Shown in pieces: positions 52,980 to 62,106 of a stretch of 64,000 nucleotides of DNA (positions are counted from its first letter, which is position 1; each line of letters begins with the position of its first letter). A program made the translations under genes and the position numbers. The notes beneath the pieces were generated by a model that saw only the letters and a program-made list of their open reading frames with translations, made no database searches and was not told where the DNA came from. Origin of the DNA: Pseudomonas fluorescens (GTDB taxonomy: Bacteria > Pseudomonadota > Gammaproteobacteria > Pseudomonadales > Pseudomonadaceae); contig NZ_MSDF01000062.1 of assembly GCF_002022275.1 (NCBI RefSeq), positions 1 to 64,000 of the forward strand. The letters are read 5' to 3'.

Positions 52980-54703
52980 AGCTCAGGCCCCATGGAAAAG
53001 TGCAATCGAATGCCGCCCGGGTCTTCCAGGGCATGGGCCAAATCAAGGCGAATAGGACCGACCGGCGACACCCAACGAACGCCGACGCCAACGCCGGTTT
53101 TCAGGCTGGGCAGGTCGAGGTTATTGAAGGAATTGCCCTGGTCGATAAAGGTCGCAATCCGCCATTTATCGGTAATGGAATATTGATACTCAGCGCTCAA
53201 GGCCACCATGTAACGGCCGCCGATGCGGTCACCGCGATCGTTCTCGGGCGACAGGGTCTGGTACTCGTAGCCGCGCACGCTCTGGTCGCCCCCGGCAAAG
53301 AAGCGCAACGAAGGCGGTACGGATTGGTAGCCATTGGTAGCGCTACCGCCGAACTGCGCACGGCCAAGAAAGCGGTGGTTATCCCACAAGGTGGTCAACC
53401 CTTTGATCGTGGCCGTGCCGTAGAGCAGGTTGGTGTCGGAGCCGAGGCCTTCCTTGGCGACCTTGGCGTCGAATGCCAGCCGGTAGCCGTTGTGTGGGTC
53501 GATGCGGTTGTCACTGCGCAGGTAGGAATAATTGATACCCGGCATGACCAGGTTGCTCAGGCCCGAGTCGTTGCCCTCGCGATATTCTTCGCGCTGGTAT
53601 TTGAGCGAGATGATGCGGGTCCAGCCGCTGGGCAGTTTGCTGTGCCATTCAGGGCCAAGGGTGAGCAATTTACTCAGCGTGTCGCTGTTGGCCAGTTCTT
53701 CATTCTGATAGCCGCCGGCGAAGCGCAGTTTGTCGGTGAGTGGCGGGTCGAGCGGGATGTCGTACCACAGGCCGACGTTCTGCCGGGGCGCCGACAGTTC
53801 GGCTTCCCAGCCATAGCTGTGGCCTTGGGGGTTGACCCAGTGCCGCGTCCAGTTGGCTTTGCCGCGCGGGCCGACGTCGGTCGAATAGCCCAGGCCCAGG
53901 CCCATTGTGCGTGGCTTGCGTGTTTCCAGTTGCACGGCCACCGGAATCACATCGTGGGTGGCGGCAACGGGCGAGGCGTCCACGCGCACGCCTTCGAAAA
54001 AGCCGCTGGCTTGCAGGTTCTGGTTAAGTTCGGCGATCAGTTCAGAGTCATAAGGTGTGCCGCTTTTGAACGGCACCATGCGTTGCAGCAGGTCTTCATC
54101 AAAGGGTGTGTCGCCGGTAAAGCTGACTGCGCCCATGGTGTAGCGCGGGCCGCTGTCGTAGACAAGTTCGATATCGGCCACACCCGCCTGCGGGTCGACC
54201 GAGAGTTTCTGGCGGGTAAAGCGCCCGCTGAAAAAACCGTAGCGCGAGGCCTGGTTCTGAATCAGACGCTTGGCGTCTTCGTAATTGCCGTGATTGAGCA
54301 CGGCGCCGGGCTTGAGGCCGTCACCGGCAGGCACGCGAAAGGATTTGAGGTCGGCAGCCTGGCCATCGACCCGAATGGTCACGTCGCGCAAATGCACCGG
54401 TTCGCCGGGGTCGATGGTAAGGGTCAGGCGCGGGTTCTTGCCGCCCTTCACATCGCTCTCGATCAGTGGCTGATAGAAACCCAGGGCCTGGGCGGCCTTG
54501 CGCGCCTGCTCCTCGGCGCCACGGCTGAACCGCAGCAGGGCTTCTTCATCACGATCGCCTACCCCGCCGATATAGCCTTCGATGTTGGCTTTCAACGCGT
54601 CGTTTGAGGGTTTGATGCGCACGTCCAATTCGCTTTGCGCCAAGGCGGCGCAGCTTGTGAACAGCAGCATCAAGCCGCTGGTGTATCTTCCTGGAAACTT
54701 CAT
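52976..54703 (-). CDS. tamA: Translocation and assembly module subunit TamA
   Basis: A 575-aa Omp85-family outer-membrane protein. A signal peptide (LMLLFTSCAALAQ) precedes three POTRA domains (about residues 25-260) and a 16-strand barrel; VRGYEYQTLSPENDRGD holds the VRGY/F motif of the Omp85 loop 6, and the C-terminus shows alternating strands ending in FSMGPEL. It works with TamB, encoded next with a 4-base overlap. Length matches the family (about 575). Confidence 0.94.
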   Translation of the reverse strand: MKFPGRYTSGLMLLFTSCAALAQSELDVRIKPSNDALKANIEGYIGGVGDRDEEALLRFSRGAEEQARKAAQALGFYQPLIESDVKGGKNPRLTLTIDPGEPVHLRDVTIRVDGQAADLKSFRVPAGDGLKPGAVLNHGNYEDAKRLIQNQASRYGFFSGRFTRQKLSVDPQAGVADIELVYDSGPRYTMGAVSFTGDTPFDEDLLQRMVPFKSGTPYDSELIAELNQNLQASGFFEGVRVDASPVAATHDVIPVAVQLETRKPRTMGLGLGYSTDVGPRGKANWTRHWVNPQGHSYGWEAELSAPRQNVGLWYDIPLDPPLTDKLRFAGGYQNEELANSDTLSKLLTLGPEWHSKLPSGWTRIISLKYQREEYREGNDSGLSNLVMPGINYSYLRSDNRIDPHNGYRLAFDAKVAKEGLGSDTNLLYGTATIKGLTTLWDNHRFLGRAQFGGSATNGYQSVPPSLRFFAGGDQSVRGYEYQTLSPENDRGDRIGGRYMVALSAEYQYSITDKWRIATFIDQGNSFNNLDLPSLKTGVGVGVRWVSPVGPIRLDLAHALEDPGGIRLHFSMGPEL

Positions 54704-54767
54704 AGGCGCGGATGCTACACGAGCTTGGGAGGCTGTTTGAACCCGGAATTGTCTGAATAATTCTGTC

Positions 54768-55418
54768 TCAAACCGTTGCAGCCTGTAACGCCTGGGGGTT
54801 GGGATGAAAAAACACGTGTTCCAGGACAGGTCCTACGGCAACTTCACCGATTTCCTCGTAACCCTGACGCTTGTAAAACTCCAGGTAGCGCGAGTTGCCG
54901 GTATCGAGCACTACGCCGGACGAATGCGGGTCTTCAGCGCACCAGTTGTGCACCGCCTCCAGCAGCTGCTCGCCATAATGCTTGCCCTGGAATTGCGGGT
55001 GTATGCCCAGTAACGGCAGCACGTGCACCGACTCCCCCGGCAGGCAGGCGAGCACCGCGTGATGGTATTCAAGGTATCGCCGCGTGCCGCGCACGCCGGT
55101 GCTCAGCCACATACGAATCTGCCACGCCCAGCTTTCGGTAATCCCCAGGCGCCGTTGCGGCGGCGCGATCAGCGCGATACCGATCAGCCGGTCGTTGACG
55201 AACAAACCGATTGCGGGAAGTTTCTGGAAGAAGTGTTGCTTGACCAGTTCACGCACCGTGGCCCGCACTCGTTGTTCGTAACCTGGGCGCTCCGCTTCAA
55301 AAATGTAGGCAAACGTCGGCTCATGCCGGTAGGCCTGGTACAGCAGCGAGCGGGCTTCGCGGGAATAGCCGCTATTGAGCAGACGAATTTCGGCAATGGC
55401 AGTCGGCGTGTCAGGCAT
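54768..55418 (-). CDS. GNAT-family N-acetyltransferase
   Basis: A 216-aa protein with the GNAT acetyl-CoA loop LGIHPQFQGKHYGEQLLEAV (motif A, Q-x-x-G-x-G/Y) and the following VVLDTGNSRYLEFYKRQGYEEIGEV (motif B). The acceptor is unknown. The start at 55418 is supported by GGGAG 9 bases upstream; the reading frame continues upstream without similarity. A single gene upstream of tamA on the same strand. Confidence 0.85.
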   Translation of the reverse strand: MPDTPTAIAEIRLLNSGYSREARSLLYQAYRHEPTFAYIFEAERPGYEQRVRATVRELVKQHFFQKLPAIGLFVNDRLIGIALIAPPQRRLGITESWAWQIRMWLSTGVRGTRRYLEYHHAVLACLPGESVHVLPLLGIHPQFQGKHYGEQLLEAVHNWCAEDPHSSGVVLDTGNSRYLEFYKRQGYEEIGEVAVGPVLEHVFFHPNPQALQAATV

Positions 55419-55588
55419 ACGGTCAATCTCCCTGGGCGCCATTGAAAAAGATGGCGTTCTAATTAGGTACGAACTCACGCAGCACGCGTCGTTCCCAGAC
55501 ATTAGCAGCGCATGCGCCCTGCCGCCACGCTGGCCCCCGTCCGACTTGTCGGCTAGCATCGCCCTTTTGCCAGACTGGACTGCCGACC

Positions 55589-56401
55589 ATGAAAATCGTC
55601 TCCTTCAATATCAACGGGCTGCGCGCCCGCCCTCATCAGCTGGCAGCACTGATCGAAAAACACCAGCCGGACGTAATCGGGCTGCAGGAAACCAAGGTCC
55701 ACGATGATCAATTCCCGCTGGCCGAGGTAGAGGCCCTGGGCTATCACGTGTACTACCACGGGCAGAAAGGCCACTACGGCGTGGCCTTGCTTTCGCGCAA
55801 ACCCGCGTTGAGCCTGCACAAAGGTTTTGCCAGCGACGAAGAAGACGCCCAGCGCCGTTTTATCTGGGGCACGTTCGCCGATGAGCACGGCCAACCGGTC
55901 ACCGTGATGAACGGCTACTTCCCCCAAGGCGAAAGCCGCGACCACCCGACCAAATTCCCGGCCAAGCAGCGCTTCTATGAAGATCTGCAGCAATTGCTGG
56001 AAAGCCAGTTCAGCAATGACCAGGCGCTGGTGGTGATGGGCGACATCAATATTTCGCCGGAAGACATCGACATTGGTATCGGCGCCGACAATGCCAAGCG
56101 CTGGCTGAAAACCGGCAAGTGCAGCTTCCTACCGGAAGAGCGCGAGTGGATGGCCCGCCTGAAGAACTGGGGTTTGGTCGACAGTTTCCGTCACTTAAAC
56201 CCTGAGGTAGCCGACCGTTTCAGCTGGTTCGACTACCGCAGCCGCGGGTTTGAAGACGAGCCCAAACGTGGGCTGCGCATTGACGTGATTCTGGCGTCCA
56301 ACGGGTTGGTGTCGCGGGTCAAGGATGCCGGTGTGGATTATGAATTGCGCGGTTTGGAAAAGCCTTCGGACCATGCACCGATCTGGCTCGAATTGAGCTG
56401 A
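55589..56401 (+). CDS. xthA: Exodeoxyribonuclease III
   Basis: A 270-aa exonuclease/endonuclease-phosphatase family enzyme for abasic-site repair: IVSFNINGLRARPHQL, LQETKVHD (metal Glu), GDINISPEDIDIG, FSWFDYRSRGF, LRIDVILAS and SDHAPIWLEL (catalytic Asp-His) are all present. Length matches ExoIII (268-270). It is divergent from the GNAT gene and followed by a REP pair. Confidence 0.94.
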   Translation: MKIVSFNINGLRARPHQLAALIEKHQPDVIGLQETKVHDDQFPLAEVEALGYHVYYHGQKGHYGVALLSRKPALSLHKGFASDEEDAQRRFIWGTFADEHGQPVTVMNGYFPQGESRDHPTKFPAKQRFYEDLQQLLESQFSNDQALVVMGDINISPEDIDIGIGADNAKRWLKTGKCSFLPEEREWMARLKNWGLVDSFRHLNPEVADRFSWFDYRSRGFEDEPKRGLRIDVILASNGLVSRVKDAGVDYELRGLEKPSDHAPIWLELS

Positions 56402-56414
56402 CAACATCACTCCG

Positions 56415-56503
56415 TGTGGGAGCTGGCTTGCCTGCGATGACTGTCTATCAATAAATTATCTGTTGCCTGACACACCGCTATCGCAGGCAAGCCAGCTCCC
56501 ACA
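56415..56503. repeat. REP pair hairpin
   Basis: TGTGGGAGCTGGCTTGCCTGCGATGAC at the left and GCTATCGCAGGCAAGCCAGCTCCCACA at the right; the outer arms are perfect, the inner parts imperfect. Confidence 0.8.
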
Positions 56504-56589
56504 TTTGAACGAATTGTGTGTCAGTCACAATGCTGACATGCAACTGACTTAATCTCCCGGCACTCCCTTTGGCTTAAGAAGGTGCCGGC

Positions 56590-57921
56590 ATGATGCTGCG
56601 CGTTCTGTTCCTGCTGGTCCTTTTTCCGCTTTACGCGCTCTCCGCCCCCCTACCCGTTCCCGAGCAAGGTCCCGCACTTCGCATTCAGGGCTCCAACACC
56701 ATTGGCGCGGCGCTCGGGCCTGCGCTGGTCAAGGGCTTGATGGAGCATCAGGGGTTGCAGACCGTCCACAGTGAAGCCGGGGAAGGCGCCAATGAGCAGC
56801 GCGTGGTCGGCAAGACCCGACAGGGCAAGGTGGTGACTATAGAGGTCGCGGCCCACGGTTCCAGCACCGGGTTTGCCGCGCTGAAAAAAGCCAGTGCCGA
56901 CCTTGCCGCGTCCTCGCGCCCGATCAAGGACAGCGAACTGGTTGACCTTGAACCTTTGGGCGACCTGAAAAGCCCTGGCGCCGAACAGGTAATCGCCATC
57001 GACGGCCTCGCGATTATCCTCAACCCGCGAAACCCGCTGAATACACTGACCACCGAACAGCTGGCGCAGATTTTCAACGGTGAGATCAGCACGTGGGAAG
57101 CACTGGGCGGCACCGGCGGCGCGATTCATCTGTATGCGCGCGATGATCAATCCGGCACCTACGACACCTTCAAGGAACTGGTGCTGCGCCTGCGCGGCAA
57201 GCCGCTGGCCGCGGGCGCCAAGCGTTTCGAGTCCAGCGAGGAATTGTCCGACGCGGTGAGCCACGATCCTCAGGGCATCGGCTTTATCGGGCTGCCCTAT
57301 GTGCGCCAGGCCAAGGCGGTGGCGATCGTGGACGGCGAGTCGCAACCGATGTTGCCGTTGACCAGCCTGATTGCCACCGAGGACTACCCACTGTCACGCC
57401 GGCTGTTCTTTTACCTGCCGCCATCGGGGCGCAACCCGTGGGCCAAGGCGCTGGTGGATTTTGCCCAGAGCAGCAAGGGCCAGGCGATCGTGGCGGCCAA
57501 CGGTTTTATCGCGCAGCAAGTGCAGGCGATCGCCGTGGAAGCGCGCGCCTCCATGCCCGAGGACTACCAGGCCATCGCGCGTGACGCCCAGCGCTTGACC
57601 GTGAATTTTCGTTTCGAGGAAGGCAGCGCCAGCCTGGACAACAAGGCGCGCCAGGACCTGCAGCGGGTGGTGGCCTACCTGAGAAGCCATAACAAGCTGG
57701 ACAAACAGGTGACACTGGTGGGGTTCGGCGATGCCAAAAATGATCCGCAGAGAGCGGCGCTGCTGTCGAAACTGAGGGCGATGGCCGTGCGTCGTGAGCT
57801 GGTCAAAAGCGGCGTGGTGCTGCGCGATATTCGCGGGTTCGGCGCGCAGATGCCGGTGGCGGCGAATACGGCGGATGAGGGGCGGATCAAGAATCGGCGG
57901 GTGGAGGTTTGGGTGTACTGA
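56590..57921 (+). CDS. PstS-like phosphate-binding domain fused to OmpA domain
   Basis: A 443-aa secreted protein. The signal peptide ends LSAPLP. Residues about 30-310 form a PstS-like substrate-binding fold (IQGSNTIGAALGPALVKGL, ARDDQSGTYDTFKELVL, GIGFIGLPYVRQAKAVAI). Residues about 340-443 form an OmpA peptidoglycan-binding domain (VNFRFEEGSASLDNKARQDLQRV, VGFGDA, RRVEVWVY). Such fusions would place a ligand-binding module at the cell wall; whether phosphate is bound is unknown. No pst transporter genes are adjacent. AAGAAGG precedes ATG. Confidence 0.85.
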   Translation: MMLRVLFLLVLFPLYALSAPLPVPEQGPALRIQGSNTIGAALGPALVKGLMEHQGLQTVHSEAGEGANEQRVVGKTRQGKVVTIEVAAHGSSTGFAALKKASADLAASSRPIKDSELVDLEPLGDLKSPGAEQVIAIDGLAIILNPRNPLNTLTTEQLAQIFNGEISTWEALGGTGGAIHLYARDDQSGTYDTFKELVLRLRGKPLAAGAKRFESSEELSDAVSHDPQGIGFIGLPYVRQAKAVAIVDGESQPMLPLTSLIATEDYPLSRRLFFYLPPSGRNPWAKALVDFAQSSKGQAIVAANGFIAQQVQAIAVEARASMPEDYQAIARDAQRLTVNFRFEEGSASLDNKARQDLQRVVAYLRSHNKLDKQVTLVGFGDAKNDPQRAALLSKLRAMAVRRELVKSGVVLRDIRGFGAQMPVAANTADEGRIKNRRVEVWVY

Positions 57922-57951
57922 ACCTGGGCCTTGTGTTGTAAACACTGGCCT

Positions 57952-58019
57952 CATCGCGGGCAAGCCCGCTCCCACATTTGGAATGCATTCCCCTGTGGGA
58001 GTCGGGCTTGCCCGCGATG
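57952..58019. repeat. REP pair, opposite arrangement
   Basis: CATCGCGGGCAAGCCCGCTCCCACA comes first and TGTGGGAGTCGGGCTTGCCCGCGATG second, so the arms are swapped relative to the other copies and the loop is short. It lies between convergent genes. Confidence 0.75.
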
Positions 58020-58033
58020 CATGCGACGCGGTC

Positions 58034-59263
58034 TTACTGCCCGCTGCGCATCAGTTCTTTAGGCACATATTTGCCGATCTCGAACTTGCCGATCGCCGCA
58101 CGATGCACTTCGTCCGGGCCGTCGGCCAGGCGTAGGGTGCGTTGCATGGCGTACATGTAGGCCAACGGGAAATCGTTGGAAACACCCGCACCGCCATGGA
58201 TCTGGATCGCGCGGTCGATGACCTTCAGTGCCACGTTCGGCGCCACCACCTTGATCTGGGCGATTTCGCTTTTGGCAACTTTGTTACCCACGGTGTCCAT
58301 CATATACGCCGCTTTGAGGGTCAGCAGACGCGCCATGTCGATTTCCATGCGCGAGTCGGCGATCTTGTCGATATTGCCGCCCAAACGCGCCAATGGCTTG
58401 CCGAACGCGGTACGGCTGACGGAGCGTTTGCACATCAACTCCAATGCACGTTCCGCCATGCCGACGGAGCGCATGCAGTGGTGGATGCGGCCCGGGCCAA
58501 GGCGACCCTGAGCGATTTCAAAGCCACGGCCTTCACCCAACAGTACGTTTTCGTACGGCACGCGCACATTGTCGAACAGCACTTCGGCGTGGCCGTGGGG
58601 CGCGTCGTCGTAGCCGAATACCGGCAGCGGGCGCACGATTTTCACGCCGGGGGTGTCCACTGGCACCAGGATCATCGAGTGCTGCTGGTGGCGCGGCGCG
58701 TCCGGGTTGCTCAGGCCCATGAAGATCAGGATCTTGCAGCGCGGGTCGCAGGCGCCGGAGGTCCACCACTTCTTGCCATTGATCACCCACTCGTCACCCT
58801 GACGCTCGGCGCGGGCGGCCATGTTGGTGGCGTCCGAGGAGGCTACGTCGGGTTCAGTCATGGCGAACGCCGAGCGGATTTCGCCACGCAGCAGCGGTTC
58901 GAGCCAGCGCTGTTTCTGCTCTTCATTGGCGTAGCGCACCAGCACTTCCATGTTGCCGGTGTCGGGGGCGGAGCAGTTGAACGGCTCCGGACCCAGCAGC
59001 GAGCGGCCCATGATTTCGGCCAGCGGCGCGTATTCAAGGTTGGTCAAGCCCGCGCCCAGTTCGGACTCCGGAAGAAACAGGTTCCACAAGCCCTCGGCTT
59101 TAGCCTTGGCCTTCAACTCTTCCATGATGGCGGTGGGCTGCCAGCGATCGCCTTCGCTGACCTGGCGTTCAAACACCGGCTCGGCCGGGTAAACGTAAGC
59201 GTCCATGAACGCGGTGACGCGTTCACGCAGTTCCTGAACCTTGGGCGAATAGGCGAAATCCAT
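58034..59263 (-). CDS. Acyl-CoA dehydrogenase
   Basis: A 409-aa FAD enzyme of the acyl-CoA dehydrogenase family: SAFAMTEPDVASSDATNM and WVINGKKWWTSGACDPRCKI (flavin-binding strands), GPGRIHHCMRSVGMAERAL, and IQIHGGAGVSNDFPLAYMYA near the C-terminus. The GRIHHCMR form belongs to the ACAD10/11-like branch. The acyl substrate is unknown. Divergent from a LysR gene, which probably controls it. Confidence 0.88.
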   Translation of the reverse strand: MDFAYSPKVQELRERVTAFMDAYVYPAEPVFERQVSEGDRWQPTAIMEELKAKAKAEGLWNLFLPESELGAGLTNLEYAPLAEIMGRSLLGPEPFNCSAPDTGNMEVLVRYANEEQKQRWLEPLLRGEIRSAFAMTEPDVASSDATNMAARAERQGDEWVINGKKWWTSGACDPRCKILIFMGLSNPDAPRHQQHSMILVPVDTPGVKIVRPLPVFGYDDAPHGHAEVLFDNVRVPYENVLLGEGRGFEIAQGRLGPGRIHHCMRSVGMAERALELMCKRSVSRTAFGKPLARLGGNIDKIADSRMEIDMARLLTLKAAYMMDTVGNKVAKSEIAQIKVVAPNVALKVIDRAIQIHGGAGVSNDFPLAYMYAMQRTLRLADGPDEVHRAAIGKFEIGKYVPKELMRSGQ

Positions 59264-59414
59264 GAGCAGCTCCCTTCTCTGAGAGGTTGTTTAGGTCATG
59301 CAATCGATGCTAGAACAGCGCTGATAATTTACCTAGCCTATTCTCGGCGTGTATTAACATTCATCACCGATATATGATCGACGTATGGCCACCTAACAAT
59401 AAGAGCGCAACGAA

Positions 59415-60350
59415 ATGAATCTGAGCAAGGTCGACCTCAACCTCTTTATCGTCTTTGACGCGATCTACACCGAAGCCAACCTGACCCGCGCCGGGCAGAT
59501 TGTCGGCATCACCCAGCCGGCGGTGTCCAACGCCTTGGCGCGTCTGCGCGAGACCTTCAACGACCCGCTGTTCGTGCGTACCGCCCAAGGCATGGTGCCC
59601 ACGCCGATGGCTCAGAACATTATCGGCCCGGTGCGCAACGCGTTGTCGTTGCTGCGGGTGTCGGTGCAGGAAAGCCGGATTTTCAACCCGCAGCAGGCCG
59701 CCAAGACCTACCGCATCAGCATGACCGACCTCACCGAGGCGGTGATTTTGCCGTTGCTGTTTCAGCGCCTGCGCCGCCTGGCGCCGACGGTGGTGATCGA
59801 GAGTTTCCTGTCCAAACGCCGCGAAACCACCAAGGAACTCGCCGCCGGGCGCCTGGATTTTGCCGTGGATGCGCCACTCAACACCGACCCGCAGGTGCGC
59901 CACGTCAAGCTGATGGAAGACCGCTACGTGTGCGCCATGCGCAAAGGCCACCCGATGGCGGGCAAGGACAAGTTCACCCTGGATGATTACCTGTCACTGA
60001 CGCATATCCATATTTCCAGCCGCCGCAACGGCTTGGGCCATGTCGACCTGGCATTGGGCAAGATGGGCATTCAGCGCAAGATCGCCCTGCGTTCGCAGCA
60101 TTACCTGATGGCCTCGCAGGTGTTGCAGCAGACCGACATGGTGATGACCGTGCCGGAACGTTTTGCCCGCCGTCATGAACTGCACTGGTTCAATTTGCCG
60201 ATAAGCGACGTGCCGCCGGTGGAAACCCATTTGTACTGGCATGAAAGCACCGATCAGGACCCGGCAAACCGCTGGATGCGTGAGCAGATGATCGAGTTGT
60301 GCCAGCAGGTAACGGCCCATGAGAAGAAGCTGGATGGCAAGCAAGCCTGA
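59415..60350 (+). CDS. LysR-family transcriptional regulator
   Basis: A 311-aa regulator with the N-terminal helix-turn-helix (LNLFIVFDAIYTEANLTRAGQIVGITQPAVSNALARLRETFNDPLFVR in parts) and an effector domain similar to the NodD/NahR branch (PEDRLD-like text AGRLDFAVDAPL, QVLQQTDMVMTVPERFA). It is divergent from the acyl-CoA dehydrogenase gene. The gap holds CGAT-N5-ATCG near 59371-59383, a possible LysR site. Confidence 0.88.
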   Translation: MNLSKVDLNLFIVFDAIYTEANLTRAGQIVGITQPAVSNALARLRETFNDPLFVRTAQGMVPTPMAQNIIGPVRNALSLLRVSVQESRIFNPQQAAKTYRISMTDLTEAVILPLLFQRLRRLAPTVVIESFLSKRRETTKELAAGRLDFAVDAPLNTDPQVRHVKLMEDRYVCAMRKGHPMAGKDKFTLDDYLSLTHIHISSRRNGLGHVDLALGKMGIQRKIALRSQHYLMASQVLQQTDMVMTVPERFARRHELHWFNLPISDVPPVETHLYWHESTDQDPANRWMREQMIELCQQVTAHEKKLDGKQA

Positions 60351-60376
60351 CCTGTGGCTGCCGCGAGCAGATTTCC

Positions 60377-60528
60377 TGTGGCGAGCAGGCTTGCCCTGCG
60401 TTGGGCTGCGAAGCAGCCCCAAAACCAGGCGCCGCGTTCCTGCCTGGAGAAATGCTTTGGCTTTATTGGGGCCGCTTCGCAGCCCAACGCAGGGCAAGCC
60501 TGCTCGCCACAACAAGCCTGCTCGCCAC
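60377..60528. repeat. long REP-variant hairpin with extra half
   Basis: TGTGGCGAGCAGGCTTGCCCTGCGTTGGGCTGCG pairs with the inverse ending GCTCGCCACA (60511); a further partial right arm (CAAGCCTGCTCGCCAC) follows. Same branch as 15644-15778. Confidence 0.8.
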
Positions 60529-60567
60529 GGAACGTCAGTTGCCTACACGTCAAACCGGGGTACAAGC

Positions 60568-60597
60568 TTGACGTTTACGTCAACCTGCCATTAGTTT
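60568..60597 (+). promoter_or_regulatory. LiuR box and promoter
   Basis: TTGACGTTTACGTCAA (60568-60583) is a perfect 7-bp-arm palindrome that matches the described LiuR-type motif. TTGACG also serves as a -35 element, with TAGTTT (60592-60597) 18 bases further as a -10: the wide spacer usual for MerR-family promoters. It lies 28 bases before the regulator's start, implying autoregulation. Confidence 0.7.
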
Positions 60598-60624
60598 AGC
60601 GTCAAGACCTACTTGAGCGCCGCC

Positions 60625-61017
60625 ATGAGCACCACCTACAGCATCTCCGACCTCGCCCGCGAGCTCGACATCACCACCCGCGCTATTCGCTTTTATGAAG
60701 AACAAGGCTTGCTGGCCCCGGAACGCCGGGGCCAGGAGCGCATTTATTCGGCGCGGGACAAGGTCAGCCTCAAGCTGATTCTGCGCGGCAAACGCATCGG
60801 TTTTTCGCTGGCCGAGTGCCGCGAGCTGATCGAACTCTACGACCCTACCAGCGGTAACCACATTCAGCTCAACAGCATGCTGGCAAAAATCACCGAGCGC
60901 CGTGAGCAGCTTGAGCAGCAGTTGCTGGATATCGAGCAGATGAAACTCGAGCTCGATACCGCCGAAGAGCGTTGCACCCAAGCCCTCGCGCACACCATGG
61001 GCCAGGCTGGCCATTGA
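60625..61017 (+). CDS. liuR: MerR-family regulator of branched-chain/leucine catabolism
   Basis: A 130-aa MerR protein: YSISDLARELDITTRAIRFYEEQGLLAPERRGQERIYSARD (in parts) is the winged-helix, followed by a coiled-coil dimerisation helix. The sequence matches LiuR, which controls leucine and isovalerate degradation in proteobacteria. The LiuR-type palindrome directly upstream and the HMG-CoA lyase gene directly downstream support this. A TTG at 60613 would add four residues. Confidence 0.85.
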   Translation: MSTTYSISDLARELDITTRAIRFYEEQGLLAPERRGQERIYSARDKVSLKLILRGKRIGFSLAECRELIELYDPTSGNHIQLNSMLAKITERREQLEQQLLDIEQMKLELDTAEERCTQALAHTMGQAGH

Positions 61018-61034
61018 TCAGAAGGTAAATTGCG

Positions 61035-61949
61035 ATGCTCCTCTCCCCACAGCCCCTTCCTACACACGTACGCCTGGTCGAAGTCGGCCCGCGCGACGGT
61101 TTGCAGAACGAAGCCCAGCCCATCAGCGTGGCCGACAAGGTCCAACTGGTGGACGCCTTGAGCGCTGCAGGCTTGAGCTATATCGAAGTCGGCAGTTTTG
61201 TCTCGCCCAAATGGGTGCCGCAAATGGCCGGTTCCGCCGAAGTGTTTGCACAGATCCAGCGCAAGCCTGGCGTGACCTATGGCGCTCTGGCGCCCAACCT
61301 GCGCGGTTTTGAGGATGCGCTGGCCGCCGGGGTGAAGGAAGTGGCGGTGTTTGCGGCGGCCTCCGAAGCGTTTTCGCAGCGCAATATCAATTGCTCGATC
61401 AGCGAAAGCCTGGAGCGCTTTGCCCCCATCATGGCGGCGGCCAAACAAAACGGCATCAGCGTGCGCGGCTATGTGTCGTGCGTGTTGGGCTGCCCTTACG
61501 AAGGCGAGATCGCACCGGCACAAGTGGCCGCCGTCGCGCGGGAATTGTATGCCATGGGCTGCTACGAGGTGTCGCTGGGCGACACCATCGGCACGGGCAC
61601 CGCGGGCGCCACTCGGCATTTGTTTGAAGTGGTCGGTGCGCAGGTGCCGCGGGCCAAGCTGGCCGGGCACTTCCATGACACCTACGGGCAGGCCATCGCC
61701 AATATCTACGCCAGCCTGCTCGAAGGTATCAACGTGTTCGACAGCTCTATCGCGGGCCTCGGCGGCTGCCCATACGCCAAGGGCGCCAGCGGTAACGTCG
61801 CCACTGAAGACGTGCTGTACCTGCTCAATGGCCTGGGTATCGAAACGGGTATCGACCTGGACGCCTTGATTCGCGCGGGCCAGCAAATCAGCCAGGTGCT
61901 GAGGCGCGCGACCGGATCGCGCGTCGCCAAAGCGCATAACGCGGTTTGA
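61035..61949 (+). CDS. mvaB: Hydroxymethylglutaryl-CoA lyase
   Basis: A 304-aa TIM-barrel lyase that splits HMG-CoA to acetoacetate and acetyl-CoA, the last step of leucine catabolism. Seen are VEVGPRDGLQNE (catalytic Arg/Asp), VSCVLGCPYEGE, HFHDTYGQA (metal His) and GLGGCPYAKGASGNVATED with the reactive Cys. AGAAGG lies 9 bases before ATG. It forms an operon with liuR; also called liuE. The rest of the liu genes are not here. Confidence 0.94.
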   Translation: MLLSPQPLPTHVRLVEVGPRDGLQNEAQPISVADKVQLVDALSAAGLSYIEVGSFVSPKWVPQMAGSAEVFAQIQRKPGVTYGALAPNLRGFEDALAAGVKEVAVFAAASEAFSQRNINCSISESLERFAPIMAAAKQNGISVRGYVSCVLGCPYEGEIAPAQVAAVARELYAMGCYEVSLGDTIGTGTAGATRHLFEVVGAQVPRAKLAGHFHDTYGQAIANIYASLLEGINVFDSSIAGLGGCPYAKGASGNVATEDVLYLLNGLGIETGIDLDALIRAGQQISQVLRRATGSRVAKAHNAV

Positions 61950-61968
61950 GTAGAGCGGCTGTGACAAT

Positions 61969-62000
61969 GTGTTACCGCGCGCTTACGTTTCGAGTAACAC
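61969..62000. promoter_or_regulatory. CbrB-type upstream activating site of crcY
   Basis: GTGTTAC (61969-61975) and GTAACAC (61994-62000) form a perfect inverted repeat with 18 bases between. TGTTAC/GTAACA pairs are the described CbrB sites at crcZ-type promoters. It is 81 bases upstream of the -24 element. Confidence 0.7.
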
Positions 62001-62080
62001 GGGAACATATTTTGTCGCATTTGCTGAAGGCCATGTCTTACACAAAAATCAAACCATTGATTTTAAAGGATTTTTAAAAG

Positions 62081-62097
62081 TTGGCACGGCTTCTGCT
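62081..62097 (+). promoter_or_regulatory. sigma-54 promoter of crcY
   Basis: TTGGCACG-GCTT-CTGCT: GG (62083-62084) and GC (62095-62096) are 10 bases apart, close to TTGGCACG-N4-TTGCT. The transcription start is expected near 62107 (GCATAACAAG), very similar to the known start of crcZ-type RNAs. Confidence 0.85.
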
Positions 62098-62106
62098 ATC
62101 TCTATG

